A stretch of 64,000 nucleotides of DNA from Tomocerus qinae (lineage: Eukaryota; Arthropoda; Collembola; Entomobryomorpha; Tomoceridae), in contig CM034549.1 in assembly GCA_020055645.1 (NCBI GenBank), positions 10,257,501 to 10,321,500 on the forward strand. The letters are read 5' to 3'. A program made the translations under genes and the position numbers. Below the pieces are notes generated by a model. That model was given only the letters and a program-made list of their open reading frames with translations, did no database searches and was not told the DNA's origin. Shown here piece after piece: positions 12,394 to 26,095 of the stretch (its first letter is position 1; the number at the start of each line of letters is the position of its first letter).

Positions 12394-14691
12394 TGCAAAA
12401 GGAGTCAAAATTTAATCTTCTGGAACTGACTTATCCTAATTCCTTGGGAAAGAAGCTTACTGGATGATCAGCTTGGTGAGACTGGAAAGAAGATTTACTC
12501 GAGGATATTCAACTGGACTTACGACACAGATTAAAAAGAAGAAAGATTGTTTACTAATTTGTAAACTAAATACTATTTATCATGGAATGAACCTTTGCGT
12601 GTTTTGTTTTCGAGTTCATAGTGAATCAGTTGAAATGCTGGATATGATAAGCAAGTAAGGTAATTCGTGCGTGGAGCAGTCAATTACTTTCCCGTTTACC
12701 TAAATTCTTGTTTTCGTTCTTTTGAGATGTAGTTTTTGTGCACATCTTCTATAAATTAATAGCCAGTCACAAACAAAACCCATCACAGTCACAGTACGAT
12801 TATGGAGTACTATAAAACAAACCCTTCATCCATCTCTGAAGGAATTCCTCAGGTATTCAACCTTGGTTTATTGTACCACTTGTTCGCAACGGTTCTGCTA
12901 CACTTCAACTATACATCAGGTAATAAATAATGTAGCCTATCACGCTAATCTGTAAAGGTTACTATGCAAAATGTCCTGGAAAAAAACTTGAATCCTTTCC
13001 TACAATTACTGTACATTTATTTTACTCCTATCTCTATTTTGATGCTTCACGTGTAACACCGAATGCGTAGGTATACTTAATTGCTTTTATGTCCCATTTC
13101 ATCTTTGAACTTATACTGAGAATTGTACTATAAACACATAAGGATCCTACTTGTCTCATCTAACCCATCATATGTATCATTCTAATACTAAGTATTCCCA
13201 ATCCAACGAAAAACTTTGTCAATCAAGAAAGATTAATAGCGCCATGAATTAATCTTCTTTCTTCTCCAGTTGTCTTATCATTTAAAGATAAGAGTCAAGC
13301 AGTCAGTTCAACAAGCATTAAAAGTTTAGAAGAATAATTAAGTGACTAAATATCACTGGAACATAAATTGATCTGATTTGTCATTAAAGATTCCTTTGAA
13401 TAAAGGATTAAATATAAATGCTTTGGATTAAGAGGTACTTATAGCTATAAAAACACTAATCGTGGGATGTGGCAAGATATTAATGTATTTTATGAATGCA
13501 TCGAGACAATAATATCCATTCAATCAAGTGTGAATGGAATGTTAATATTTCTGAGGAAGGTCTAATACATACTTCGTATAGGTACTATATGGGAAATACG
13601 ATACGAAACGTTTAATGTATTCATGAGTATTACATGTATGAAAGATTACATTATGAAAGCGTGTACATAAGAATTGCAAAAAATGTCTTGACGAAAGTAA
13701 CAAGTGGCTAAACTGATTACAATGCAGTTATTTTCATGTATCTTCTTGTGACGTTTACAGTTATAGCATAATATGACTCATCGCCATACAACATAACAGT
13801 CTAGTAGTAGTAGGCCAATTTAATACTGATTCATCTTAGCGTGATAGCGTGTCTTATTATTAGATTCCTACTTTATTAGCACAATTTCTCAAGTTATTCT
13901 TACTGTAGAGAAATTATTTCTAAATCCGGATGTAGATTATGCTCTACGAGCATTCGCATACAATGTCATACCTAAATAGGTCTAGTTGGTTGAGGTATTT
14001 TACTATTATTAATTGTATTTACGCGATAAGGTTGGTTGACTCGGTGAGTCGACCAACTGGTTGCGTCTAGAGAGTAGAGTGAGTGACTCAGTCACTGTCT
14101 TACAGTTACATTGCGAATGTATAAATCCATGTCCATGTGAGTCATACACTATTCTCTCTAACTTGATCAAGGATATGTTCAGCTTGGTGCAAGCTTTAGC
14201 TAAGTGCTAAAGCATGCAATTTTATTGCACACATTCACTCTCAGTAGTTCGTTGTCGTATACGTAACCTAACGTATGTGGCTCGTTGTCTGTCTACCTAA
14301 GCCTTAACGTAGGAATGAGCAAAAGACACGTATATTTGTGCCACATTATTTCGTATACTTTTCTGCAGCGTCCAACATTCAACTCTTCTGTATCTTCTTA
14401 ACGCTGTTGGTGAGAGGAAGGAGTCGTTCGTGAGTTTCATGTATTATTCTCCCATCCACTACTGTACTATACAAGTGAACACATGTGTATAGACTTTTAC
14501 GTCAGGAAAAACCCTATACGTAGCTTGTTATCATACTAAATAAAACTATGCACATGTAAAAGTATTTAAGGCTCTGCAAACAAAACGTTTGACTCAATTG
14601 GGAATCTGATTGGAAGGTGAAGACAGTGAATAAGTTTGAGATTATAACTAGTGTGAATTATTTTAGTTCATATTTTAGAGTAGGGAGTGAA
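12394..14691. other. Intergenic between divergent genes
   Basis: Lies between the 5' end of the chitinase (-) and the 5' end of the unknown gene (+), so it should contain both promoters. A 42-codon open frame starts at ATG about 12802, without a recognisable motif; I do not call it a gene. The hairpins at about 14031-14096 are listed separately. Confidence 0.5.
14031..14096. repeat. Pair of short palindromes
   Basis: At 14031-14057 two 12-bp arms (gttggttgactc and gagtcgaccaac) pair with one G-T mismatch around a 3-base loop. At 14082-14096 agtgactcagtcact is an odd-length palindrome. Both contain TGACTC/GAGTCA-like cores of the kind bound by bZIP (AP-1) factors. They lie about 600 bp upstream of the unknown gene at 14692. 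A regulatory role is inference only. Confidence 0.4.
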
Positions 14692-16590
14692 ATGGAAGGC
14701 AATTGGGATACTCCTTATGCAAAGGAACAAGTGTGGGTTTTAAAAGAAATCCAGGACGCTCTTAATGGCCAGGTATGATATCTTTTAATGACCTAATTAG
14801 GGATGTTGTTTGTCTCACACATTATTTTCGTAAAAATTTCCATAATAATGAGATAACTAGTGCTTAAGCTTAACTGTATTTTATATGCAATTAGCTATCA
14901 TCATATAACAGAGTGGGCGGAGAAAATGCAGAATTATCTGGTAAGATTTACTGTTTGGCACGCGTATTTTTTAGTACCTATACAAATGAACTGAATCTCA
15001 ACCTGAAAGCTTTGAGACATTATTTACATGATGCAATATGGAATTCTAGTTGCTCTTCCATTAGAAACTCAAGAAGAACTTCCTCGCAGCCCTGACTCAA
15101 ATGTACTCATTCCAGAAAAGTTACAGTCCCTAAAACAATCAGTACTGGAGAAAGTATGCATATTAAAGTTCATTTTAAATTTTAGTAGTAAAACTATAAA
15201 TCAGTACAGGGATTTGATTTAGAAATTTTTGATGATGTAGATCAGTCTGTTTTTTCGGTACCGACTGGGCTACGACTTAGACTTTTCCAACAGCTTAATC
15301 AATGAGATTGCACCTGTCCAAGACGGACATCAATTCCGAAATGATTTGCAAGAGGACAGAATCGCTTTGAATTTAATGGCTACTGCTTCAATGGATTTAG
15401 AACTGCCAGTTGCACTAAATCAATATTCCTACCTAAATGTATTATGCGTTGGGATACTCAAATACCTCAATGATCTGGAATACGTTCGACGCGTCGGGAC
15501 GAAAAAAATGGACCCATTGTTAGTAAACATTGTGAATTAATTTTAAGTCGCATATCTTTAGTTGAGAATTAGATTATTCCATTACTCCTTTTGCTTATTT
15601 TATCACAGACCTCAGTACCGACAAAATAAGTACAACCATCTGCGCTACAAGTTTCACAGATATAAAGTTCAATTCAGTAAGTCCATGAAAATATTTAATA
15701 TCCATGCAAATACAATTTCTTGAAATATGCATTATAATTTATAAACTGTGAATTTCAGTGTTGGCTACTAAGCATTCTGCAATGACAAGGTATAATGGCT
15801 TGAGATTAATCGGTTGGAAATTAGTAGACAAAAAATTCGAAGACGTGAATGCAAGGTCATCAGAATTTCTTGAAAACTTCCGTGCAATCGCTTCTAAAAG
15901 CCGAAATTCGGAAGAAATTGCTGAACAGGGTGATTTTTCTATTTCATGATGGAATATTTTATATTAGAAAGTAAAGAATGATCAGATGAGATCATGATTT
16001 ATATTTTTCAGAGATGCAATTATACCAAAGATATCATAATGACTTGAAAACCCAATTGCTAAACTATTTGCATGCTTTTGGGGTTAGCAATAACCGCGTT
16101 CAGGTAATTATGCCATGTTATTATTATGTGTCTAATGCAATTAAAATCCAAAATGTGCGGTTTCAATTTAGTGTTAATATTTTGTTAGCTACCTGTAAGA
16201 GAGGAAGGAGCCCGGTTAGTACCGGAAGAAATTCCTTCTAATTGGACAGGAATTGCACCTGTCGCTGCATATGTGCGACCTGAGTCAGAAGATTCAATGT
16301 ATCTTAGACAAGGCCCCGGAGACGAAGTATCTCATTATCTGCCAGGTTCGCTTCTGTTTTCATTCAGATTTGTGCATTTCACAAACATTTACGTAAAGTT
16401 TTAGCTAAACCCAAATTACTATCAATTCTTAGGGTATTTGCCTCACTCTCCCGGATCTTCTTCCAATGCGTCTAATTCCGATGAATCAGATAGTGAGGAA
16501 TCTATCGATGGGTATTCCTTCTTAGACAACCCATTGAACAATGACTGGATTGACGAACCACCTGCAAAGTATCCACGCAGAGGAAATTAG
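14692..16590 (+). CDS. Unknown protein, paralogue 1 (384 aa)
   Basis: I do not recognise this family. Nine exons: 14692-14772, 14895-14940, 15050-15153, 15241-15518, 15609-15676, 15759-15929, 16012-16103, 16189-16345 and 16433-16590; 1155 bp, whole codons. The model rests on alignment with the paralogue at 20206: shared ISxxxxxRLGYDxDxSNS, an LKYLxDLEYxxRV block, NKxxxLRxKxHRY, and RYNxLR, with the same intron phases and a fifth exon of exactly 68 bp in both. The middle (about residues 78-260) looks alpha-helical. The C-terminus is acidic and Ser-rich, ending in a basic YPRRGN. There is no signal peptide or membrane span, so probably intracellular. The first three exons are the least certain because similarity is weak there. 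The exon-4 acceptor (gatgatgtag) has a poor pyrimidine tract. Confidence 0.72.
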
Positions 16591-19500
16591 CATTATTATG
16601 CTAATTAAGTGTTAATTAGCTCTCTACTGTCTTCTCCTTTTGTGCTATAAAATTCTCCCGATAACTTTATTTACTTTGGTGCAGTCGAATTGCATGTCTA
16701 TATAACGTAACGTAAGAAGAGTCATTTTATTGCATTCAATTTAATGCAATGTACTTGTAGATAGATAATATATAATCATCATTTGTTTGTATCTTACATC
16801 CTTTTGAAATATCCCAATGAATAAAGAATTTTAGTAAGATATATTAAAAGCAGATAAAACTTGTAAATATATTTTATATTGCAGGCATAAATTATCAGCA
16901 TTCACCAAAATCATAAATCTTAGTAGAATCTGCTACAAAAAATCATTTTGTTAAATGCGAGTGTAGAATAAAGAATCAATATGGTCATTTGGGTATTGTT
17001 TTCTGTCCGCGCTACATTTTATATCAATTTTGCATTTTGGTGATGTGTGCCATTTTACGAATGAACATGAACTGCTATCATCTATGTTATAGTTAGAAGA
17101 GTGAGGACTGGCTACTCTATATAATAATTGAATATACAGCGATAATATGATCAAGGATTAAAAAAGAGTTAGAGATTACAACTCGGAAATTTCATTCAGC
17201 GATTTCTTGGAAATCGCCGGTTTATATTTATATAGGGCATACTGCAACTGTAGCAGTTTGTATACGAAAACATATCACATTACTAGTCTGTTAATGGGTC
17301 CGTGTTGATAGTAATTGCTGTGCTGTGCTCAAACTGCACTGGAATGAAGCCTCTCAATGTTGTCCATCTCCGTCTAGTCGAAATCGCTTTTGGTATCAAA
17401 TGGCATTGCGAAGTAATGTTTATGTCTTTGTGTTTGTCTCTCTTGTTACTGATTCGAAGACCATTTTCAACCACCAACAGACAGTGTATTATGTATCAAT
17501 CTTATTGTACTTACATTATACATACTCAATTTAGTATACTATACATAAATAGACGGTGAAATGTGTCGAACATCAGAAATGAGGTACAGCTTGTTTTTAC
17601 TGACGTAAAAAGACGAGGTGACAAATATTCTATATTAATATCTTTGTTTACTCGGCGATATTTGTGATTTGGAGCACAAGATTTTAAAATGTCAAATTGC
17701 CATAAACCAAATTACTGTCGTAGTTATTATGTGTTTTGGAGTAACTGCCAAAACTTGCTTAATTGTCGGATACTGTCAACACCATAAAAGGTCTGTATAC
17801 TTGTTGTTTACAAGGGTAATCTTTATTTGCATGGCTAATCTTTGTGTCGCAACATAAACTGTGGCATTCATCATTAAAATTAATTACACATAATAGAAGA
17901 TACACCAGTCTCATGTGATAATATGTTGGTCTGGGATATTACATTTCCATTGTGTATTTGATACCAGTTTATTATAGACAGACATATTACGTGATCTACA
18001 TGAACACCCACAGATGCAAATCAGAGTGCAATTTCTGAACCACCTTGCTATTCTGTTTCAACAAGCTTCATTTAAACTACGCATATCTTGCAAAAAGTAG
18101 TAGTAGTAGTAGTACATGCCAGTACATGAGTTGTGAATGAGACTATGTTGCTGACAATGAGTCATGCACCTTTAGGTGGAGAATTCCGAGAAATTTACAA
18201 GGACCAATCCAACTCAAAGCCTAATGCTCGCAGAAATTGTAAGTGCAAGGACATGTAGTAGTTCCAGAGCAGCATCTTCGACAACCATCCTTCTGTTGCC
18301 TTTACTTATGCTCATGATAATACCTATATTTGCATTCTCAGAATAAAGTACATGTTTCTTTACTTTAAATATATCTGTATCTGTATCTATACAGGTTTAG
18401 TATCATTTGCAAAGTCTTATCAGCTGTATAGGAAACAAGAATGGCTATTCCGCGAAGCTGCAGTAGAATAATAACACAATTTTTAGATCATTATAAGCTG
18501 AGTGGCTACAAGTAATATTTTTTTGCTGTGGAATCTAAATAGACGCATCTTTTCATATAAATAGCCTGCTTGAGTTGTATAACTTGGCATAGCATTGTTA
18601 TGATTAAGTATTAATATACTAAATAATTATGAGCATGCAGTTGGATGAGTAATCGTCTCCATAATATCTAATGCATAGCTATAATGTTGTGCCTATCTGT
18701 TCTTCCTACTTCTATAGGTATTAATAATCAAACAAAAAGTGAAATATTGAAACATTCGAAGGAGCAAAAACAATTTGCTTATTGCATTATAGAGTGTCTA
18801 ATACTGCGATATGAATATTATTATGCAGTTCCTGTTAAACCAGCAATGTAAGGTACATACGAATGTAAATTGCAAATTTAAACATCATTGGTTGTGTTTC
18901 GCTAATGTTGATGGAATGGAGGATGCTGCTATGTTAACACCCTTTACATTTTACCTTGATAATGCACGTGAGCAAACGTTTTCATTTAGCACGAGTGTGT
19001 ATTGGGTTTGGCTTTGTCAGTCGTTTCTCTCTGTGTACACGTACAATAGTTGTAAACTGCCAGTAAAGCTGTGTGTAATGTGTGTACATACACACAAATT
19101 ATACCTATAATCGCATTATAGAATAGTAAAAAGCAAATCCATTCATAAACAACTGTTACGTAGTTGTGTACCATCAAATCTCACTTTTCACTATTATAAT
19201 ACCAGTATCTCAATGCAGAACTATATTTAGTATACAAAACTAAACACATAGGTAATTATTATATGCCCTTGCATACGGATTACATTAGTAAGTACGTATC
19301 TTAATTAAAGGAGGAATCTTTAATACCATTTAAGTCATGGACCAATAATTCCTTCCACTTGTATGTATAGCAGTATAAAATAATGGAAAGATGCTTCAAG
19401 AAGTGGAGAATGTCATTTGGCTAACTACATAATGTATTCTTCGTATTACTTACAGTTTCGTTGTAGAGACAAAATGGATATTATTATACTGACATCACTA

Positions 19501-20205
19501 TTTAGCTGCACAATCATTACAATAACTATTCCGCTTGATTCGGATATAAGTATGTCACAGTTGTAGCGTTCTTAAGAATACAGATAAGGATTGTATATGG
19601 AAAGACGAAAGCAAAAATGAGAAATACTTGGAATTGTATTTATAGGCATGTATAGCTACTACCGTAGGTCCAGAGTTCACCCAACCAGTCGGTCGTGCAT
19701 AAAAGCGATATTGGCGAACGCAAACGACGAGTCAGCCTCTAACGTAAACAGCTATCTGTTTATATTTGAGAAGGAAGCCAAAGCCAAGTGAAATAGAGGC
19801 GTTCATACAATGTAGAAGGGGAGAGGGCTCTTTCGCAACTCTCCCAAATGGCATTTCTGACATAAACTTTGTGGTAGTGCACTCCGCATACCCAACGCAA
19901 TCGGATATCCAGTCTGTATCCAAGAAGAGTGAAGCTGTACAGAGTAGACGTAAGCAACACGTACAGAGTTGTATTTAAGACTGTGTCTATGAACTTGAAT
20001 GATCATTGCAGTTTTGGCTGCACATGAAAACACAGCAACTTCGTTTTCTTCGCAACGAAAGAAGTGGCCTTGCTGTGAATTCTCGCAGTAGCATTTGAAA
20101 AGTTACACTCTTACCAACTGTAGAAATATTTTAGTGATTCTAATTCTAACAATTTTGTACAGACATTATTTTCTTACCTTGAAAAGTTAGTTTTAGTTAC
20201 CAACA
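16591..20205. other. Long intergenic, nothing recognised
   Basis: About 3.6 kb of AT-rich DNA between the two paralogues of the unknown family. A short (agt)n run lies near 18099-18113. The stretch 19660-20205 is less AT-rich and contains gcataaaagcg near 19698, which could serve as a TATA-like element for the downstream paralogue. No coding exon is supported. Confidence 0.45.
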
Positions 20206-22710
20206 ATGTCCCAAGCAGAAGAAAACAAGAATTGGAACAATGAGTTTGTCAAAGAAATTCTTTGGATGCTTAAAGAGACGGAGGAAGTTATTGACGATCA
20301 GGTAATAAATCCTCTTGAAATTGTAGTTTAGTTTTTAAGTGCACTGGCAAAGAAATGCTATAGTTATGACATAATGCATAATACATGTACAAATAGTAAT
20401 CCTGTACTATCAAATTGTAATTATACATTTACAGCTAAACCCTGAAAAAAGAAAATTGTCACTGGTGAATAAAATTAGAAAAAAATGGTCAAATTCTTCT
20501 AGGGAAGAACCTTGTGCCGAGAGGAGGAGAAATTAGAAAAGAGAAAAATCAGCATCTTGGGAAAGGTAAAAATCACAGATTCTTCACATTTTCAGTAGTT
20601 GTAGAAGATAAGTTAGATAAGTATATCAGTAGGAAGAACAGGAGCACCATAAGCTTTTGAACAAAAACAATTGTTTCTCGAGACTATAATCTTTAATACA
20701 TTTAGGGAGATATTTAAATTTGTCAAGATTGTTCAATGCATGAAAATACATATTTTTAATCAAGGTCGCAGTCAGAAAAATGGAATTTTTTGGGATTTGA
20801 CAAAAAAATTTCATTTTCGCACATGCCCTGGCTGCGGTCATTTATTTAATAGATGTGAAGAGGGTTCCATTAATTTTGGAGTTTGAAAAAGTTATTTAGA
20901 AATAAAATTGTGGTATAGATATCAATTTTGGTGAAGAAAAGACTTGGCTATGACATCGATTACTCAAACAGCATTTTCAGTCAGAGTGTCTCTAATCAAA
21001 TAGCAAACACAGTCTTTCAAGACATACGAAATCTTTGTACACAATTAAAGCTGCCAGAACCAATGTGCGATTATATTCATGTCGTCATTTTCTCAATGAT
21101 TGCTCTCAAATATTTAAGCGATTTGGAATACATTTACAGAGTCAATCGTGGAACAGTATATAGAGAGTAAGTATAATATAATTCTTATGAATATAACAAG
21201 TAGATCAATCAATGAAAGATTTCTTTTAACTATCATTTTCAGCCGCGGTTTCAAGGCAAACAAATTCTCTTACTTGCGATTCAAGCTGCACAGATACATT
21301 CTGAATTTCGGTAATTATTAGTTTCAGTTTCAAGAAATTGCTAACTTGCAATAATTTGTTGCATAATCTCTATGAATTATTTGGTCTTAGCTTTAAAGTC
21401 CTTTCACCCGCTGATGTTTCGTTACAACAAATTAAGAGCGGAGATGAAAAGCACAATTGACTTGAGATTCTACTACATCAATTTGCAAATAGATGACTAC
21501 CTAGTAGAAACAAAGCGTATTTGGAAGCGGCCATCAGAGGATCCAAAAATGCTTGATCCCGCAGACCAAGATGAATGTAAATCATAGAGAATTACATTTT
21601 TTGGCTATTTAGAATATTTATTTTTCATTTCAAACTAACAACTTTTTCAAATATTTTGCTGTAGTGAAAGTATTCTATGACGGGTGCCGTGTTTATCTCC
21701 AGGAACATTGTTTCTTATGGCTGGAAAACTTTAGAGTTGCTGTTTCTGGGGATTTATGTCCAGATGAGGTAAAACAATAAGTCTAAAAATCCTAAATAAT
21801 TCTCGGGTTCATTAAATTCAGGGGAATGAATTATAGTTCGATAGTGAAGAGGAGGAAGAGGACAAAATGCCAAATCTGCCTGCCAATTATGCTGATAAAT
21901 CTGTAGATCCTCCGGCGGAATCAGAGGCCGAAATGGTAAAAATTGCCATCTCCATTTTAGTGCTTTATGAGTTACTTTGGCTATTTTTGTAGCTACCGTT
22001 ATAAATTGTTGTCGCAATTCAGTCAAATATATTTTTATTCCAATAACAGTCTTCAGACAACGCTGTACCTATGGTTGAAGTGACATTGAGACTGGACCAA
22101 CACTCGGTTAGATAAAAAAATTAGATTAAACTCTTTAAAATACCACATCATCACTAATGATTCTAAGATAGAAATCAAATGGGCACTGGGCTCATCTACT
22201 ATGAGTAAATTCATATAATATAAAAGTGTAATATTTTGCAAAGGTACAAAAGAATGAAGAAGTCAATCAGGATCAGGACCAGGCTGAGGATAATTTTATT
22301 CAACCTGTTTATCAGCCTTTATTCGCAAATTTTGATGACGCACAACAAGCTACTCAAAATTGGAGAATTCTGCGTGATTCATCTTCGTCATCTTCTTCGG
22401 CTCCTGTTCGTCAGGATATTGATGCCATGAGTCAAACAAACTCTTCCAGGTCTGATGTATTTCTACCAGGTAGACATTTCTAGTATTTAACGCATATAAT
22501 TTTTCCAGAGTCGAAAGTCGAAATTGTATGTATCAACTAATCTACCTAAATTAATTCTAATTTAAATTTTCTAATTTAAAATCCGTAGATGGATTTCCTT
22601 CGACTTCACATGGAGGATCAAGTGTTACGGGCTCAGACACCACTAACACCGAGTCTTATAATTCTGACCCACTAAATCCAGTAAAACGGAAAAGGATAAG
22701 ACTTGAATGA
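20206..22710 (+). CDS. Unknown protein, paralogue 2 (432 aa)
   Basis: Family not recognised. Exons: 20206-20301, 20435-20464, 20503-20565, 20919-21166, 21243-21310, 21391-21576, 21665-21768, 21837-21935, 22050-22106, 22244-22469 and 22589-22710; 1299 bp, whole codons. The central helical region matches paralogue 1 (LGYDIDYSNS, LKYLSDLEYIYRV, SYLRFKLHRY, FRYNKLR). The C-terminal third is low-complexity: an acidic run (FDSEEEEEDK), Gln/Asp-rich and Ser-rich stretches, then a basic end KRKRIRLE that would suit a nuclear localisation signal. This copy has two more C-terminal exons than paralogue 1. The second intron as modelled is only 38 bp, so exons 2-3 are tentative. The gene runs tail-to-tail with RTK copy A (113 bp between stop codons), and remnants of its 3' exons lie beside RTK copies B, C and D. 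Confidence 0.72.
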
Positions 22711-24123
22711 AAATCATTTTCTCTCAGGGAATTTTTTTTATTTTTATTCTTGAAGAAAAAAATATTAATTAGGTTCAATGTGTCAATTAGTCATTAGTTT
22801 TAAGGTTAATTTACTTTACCATTTAGAGTTTCTTTGGTTGAATAGGTATTAAGTAGTAATAATTTTCACATTCTTTTGATTTTTCTGCTGCCTCCCTATT
22901 TTCAACGACACCTTTCTCCAGTTTTTCCTAAAATAATGTAAAATAAATATATGTGTAAGTAAAATTTAATATTATTGTCATACCTTATTTGTTAACTTCT
23001 TTAGAATCATCTGTAACTGCTCAGCACTTTCATTGAAACGGGGTCTTAAAACAGTCTCAATTCTCCAACATTGCTCCATTAGTTTGTATCTAATAAATAT
23101 TTATTGAAAAATATTCATTCTCATGCATCGAGCGAAACATTAACATCAACAACAAAGGTATAATTTCATTTAATACATTTCGTCCGGACAATATTCTGTT
23201 TTTTTGGGTCTAACTCCATCAGTGAGAGTTTGAAGAAATTCTTCACCCCATTGGCAGCCAAGCCAGGGTGAATCCCCTAAAGAAAATATTTCCCACAAAG
23301 TAATACCAAAAGACCAAATGTCGGTTTTTGTTGAAAACTTTTGATATTGTAAAGATTCGTAAGCCATCCACTTCCAAGGCATGGGAACCTAAAACCGATT
23401 TATGATCTCGTTATGGCTGTGACGTGCATTTGACTTGGGTAGGGTAAAGCTAGTGGATAATTTGTGACTTGTATTTATGAAGCAGAAATTGTTGCATTTA
23501 AAAATAACCAGAAATCGAACCTCTTTTTTATTTACATAGTAATATTCCTCCAGTTGTTTTGCAAGGCCAAAATCTGTCAATTTCGCTACTCTATTAGCAG
23601 ATAATAAAACATTGCGACATGCCAAGTCACCGTGAACAATCTAAAATATACATATTTATTTATTCTCCGCTTAGATTATTTATAATTCTAAATATTATTG
23701 TATCTTTAAAGGCATTTGTACTTTATGACTACTCAGAAATTGCATTCCTCTCGAAATATCTAAAGCCCACGATACCAAATCCGTTGCAGATATGACAAAA
23801 TCGTTCTGAAAACTGAAAAATTAGAATTGGTACGTTTTATTAATATTTCATTTTACCTCATATAAATCGATAAGTTAAATGTTTACTTTATCGGCTCTGG
23901 CATATTTACATGATCCTCAACAGAAATATTTTTAAATGAACTTTTATTTATTCTCAAGTAATCACGCAAGTTTCCATTGGCACAGTACTCAAGAACAATA
24001 GAAATGCTTCCTGTACCTAACATAACATGAAATCTTATTTTTCTGTACATTTAATGGGTAAGGCGAGGCATGGAGAAATTTTTTTTTACCATTTTCAATG
24101 TTTTCAGTCACAGCACCAATTAA

Positions 24124-25109
24124 GGTGACTGTGTATACGATTTGGGAAACTCTGGTGACTATCAAAATACATGTTAAAATTTTTTGCTATTTTTGATATA
24201 ACTTCCAGAGTTTTACTCCGATTTTCTAATGAAGTACATTTTCGGAAAGGTAAAAACATTGGCTAGGATTTAATTAGAGCAAATTTTCGATTTTTTTGAT
24301 TAGTTAGCAGTAGCAATGGTTCAAAATTTTATGCGAATTTCTATCCAGATGTCATCATTAAAGTGTGACATGTATAAAAACTGAGGCAATAATCGAAAAT
24401 TTGCTCTAATTAAATCCTAGCCAATGTTTTTACCTTTCCGAAAATGTACTTCATTAGTAAATCGGAGTAAAACTCTGGAAGTTATATCAAAAATAGCAAA
24501 GAGAGTTTCATAAAAAAGGTTGAAATGTAAACTGCCTCATACTTGACCGGATGTGCAAGTCATAGAATATCCGACATTGAAGCAATGGACTGATATCAAC
24601 TTGACATGAGCTAGAGCATAGAGCTTTTTCTCTATGCCAACGCTGATGGTGTCATAATTTTCATAGTGTCATTGCTTGATTACAGTCAGTAGTAATTCGA
24701 TCCCATGGTTACTGATGTCCCACCCAAGAGATAGCAGTGCAATACTCGAAATAATAATGTGGGGAAATGCAAATGTGCCTCTACATCCAAATGTAGCCAG
24801 TTCATGGCATGAACAAATTCTTATGCACATTGGATGAAGATTTTGCAGTGCAGATTGCTGTTGCTATTGGCTCCCTGTGTTAAATAGCTACATACCATTC
24901 AAAATTAGGAACTTCCTTGGAAACTTTGAATTTTGTTATTTTGAAGTATTGCACTATTATACTGCCCAGCGTCGAATACTGCGATTGTGTGGTTATCTCC
25001 AGGTAGTTTTTCGGTTAGTAGGGCTATGGGTTTCGGCTACCGTTAAAAGCATATTTTTATTTGAATTTTGAAATATTTAAAAATTTCGAAATAAAGAGGA
25101 ACAGCCACC
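24124..25109. mobile_element. TTAA-flanked non-autonomous element
   Basis: Comparison with RTK copies B, C and D gives an exact empty site: the uninterrupted exons read one TTAA where copy A has TTAA (24120-24123), 986 bp of foreign DNA, and TTAA again (25110-25113). The ends are imperfect inverted repeats, ggtgactgt on the left and its complement with one mismatch on the right (acagccacc). No transposase frame is present. TTAA duplication is the hallmark of piggyBac-type transposition, although the terminal bases are not the usual CCY...RGG. It carries an internal fold-back structure (listed separately). Confidence 0.85.
24183..24500. repeat. 110-bp inverted repeat in the TTAA element
   Basis: The arms 24183-24292 and 24391-24500 are near-perfect reverse complements around a 98-bp spacer. 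The left arm begins tttgctatttttgata and the right arm ends with its complement. Either a foldback element nested in the TTAA element or the structured core of that element. Confidence 0.85.
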
Positions 25110-26095
25110 TTAACTGGACGATGTTAATGTGTTTTTTCATCTTTGAAATAACTTTCAATTCCTTTTTCAAAGAATTGATTGCGAACTCGCTACCGTCTTT
25201 TGATGTTTTTACTGCGACATCAAGTGGGAATGATTGTGTACTTAAAACAGCTTTATATACTACTCCAAAAGTCCCTTGTCCCAAAATGGAATTTTTGTCT
25301 GTTTCAAAATATTATTAATTATTAAATCCTACTATTACAGATTTTATCATCAGATAATCAGATACACAACTTTCTTACCTATCTTTAAATTGACACTCGC
25401 AATTTCACAACTGTCACTAAACGAAGGATTTTTTGGTGTCATTAAAACTTTTAGCTCTGGTAAATATTCTTTGCTTTGATTTTTCTCCCGCTTCCTCTTT
25501 ACGACAGTGTATATGTATATTATAAAAGTTAAAATTACGCAAATCAAGAGTGAAGTGGATGCAATAATTATCCCGATTATGGCCAAAGAAAAAAAAGGAG
25601 CGGCAGTATCTACGTCTTTTTCAGAAGGTTTGCTGTAGTTTTGGTTCTGGTTGTAAGTATCATTCGCAATCTCACATATCTCACATATCACTCTCATATT
25701 ATCATTAGCTTCAATTAGATTATGTGTAACGGCTCCAGTAGACGAATAGACAACGCTAGAGTCTGTAGTTGGAGTAAATTCAGTATTAGTTTTTAAAACT
25801 ATTGTTATTGTTGCATTACACCAACTGTAAGAGTTCCATAATGGAACAGAACAGGAAACACGGATAGGTCGATTTTTAGAAATTGGTAGCGTTGCAATCG
25901 TTTCATAATACTCTGCCAATGGTTCCGAAGTCGTTGCTAAATAAATGAGATTTATAATTAAACTAGGATTTCATTAAAGATTGCCAAAAATTTTTGATGC
26001 CTGATATGCATACCGACATTTTAATGCATATACATAATAATGCACATTAGTCGCTTTACGTTTATACTATAGTCATGACTAAATTCATTGGCTCC

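Noticed and set aside
12802..12930. 42-codon frame starting with an ATG
   Set aside because: Short, with no family resemblance and no neighbouring exon that joins in phase.
24124..25109. Treating the insert in RTK A as a normal intron
   Set aside because: It is flanked by TTAA duplications, the other copies have no intron there, and its ends are not GT-AG in phase.
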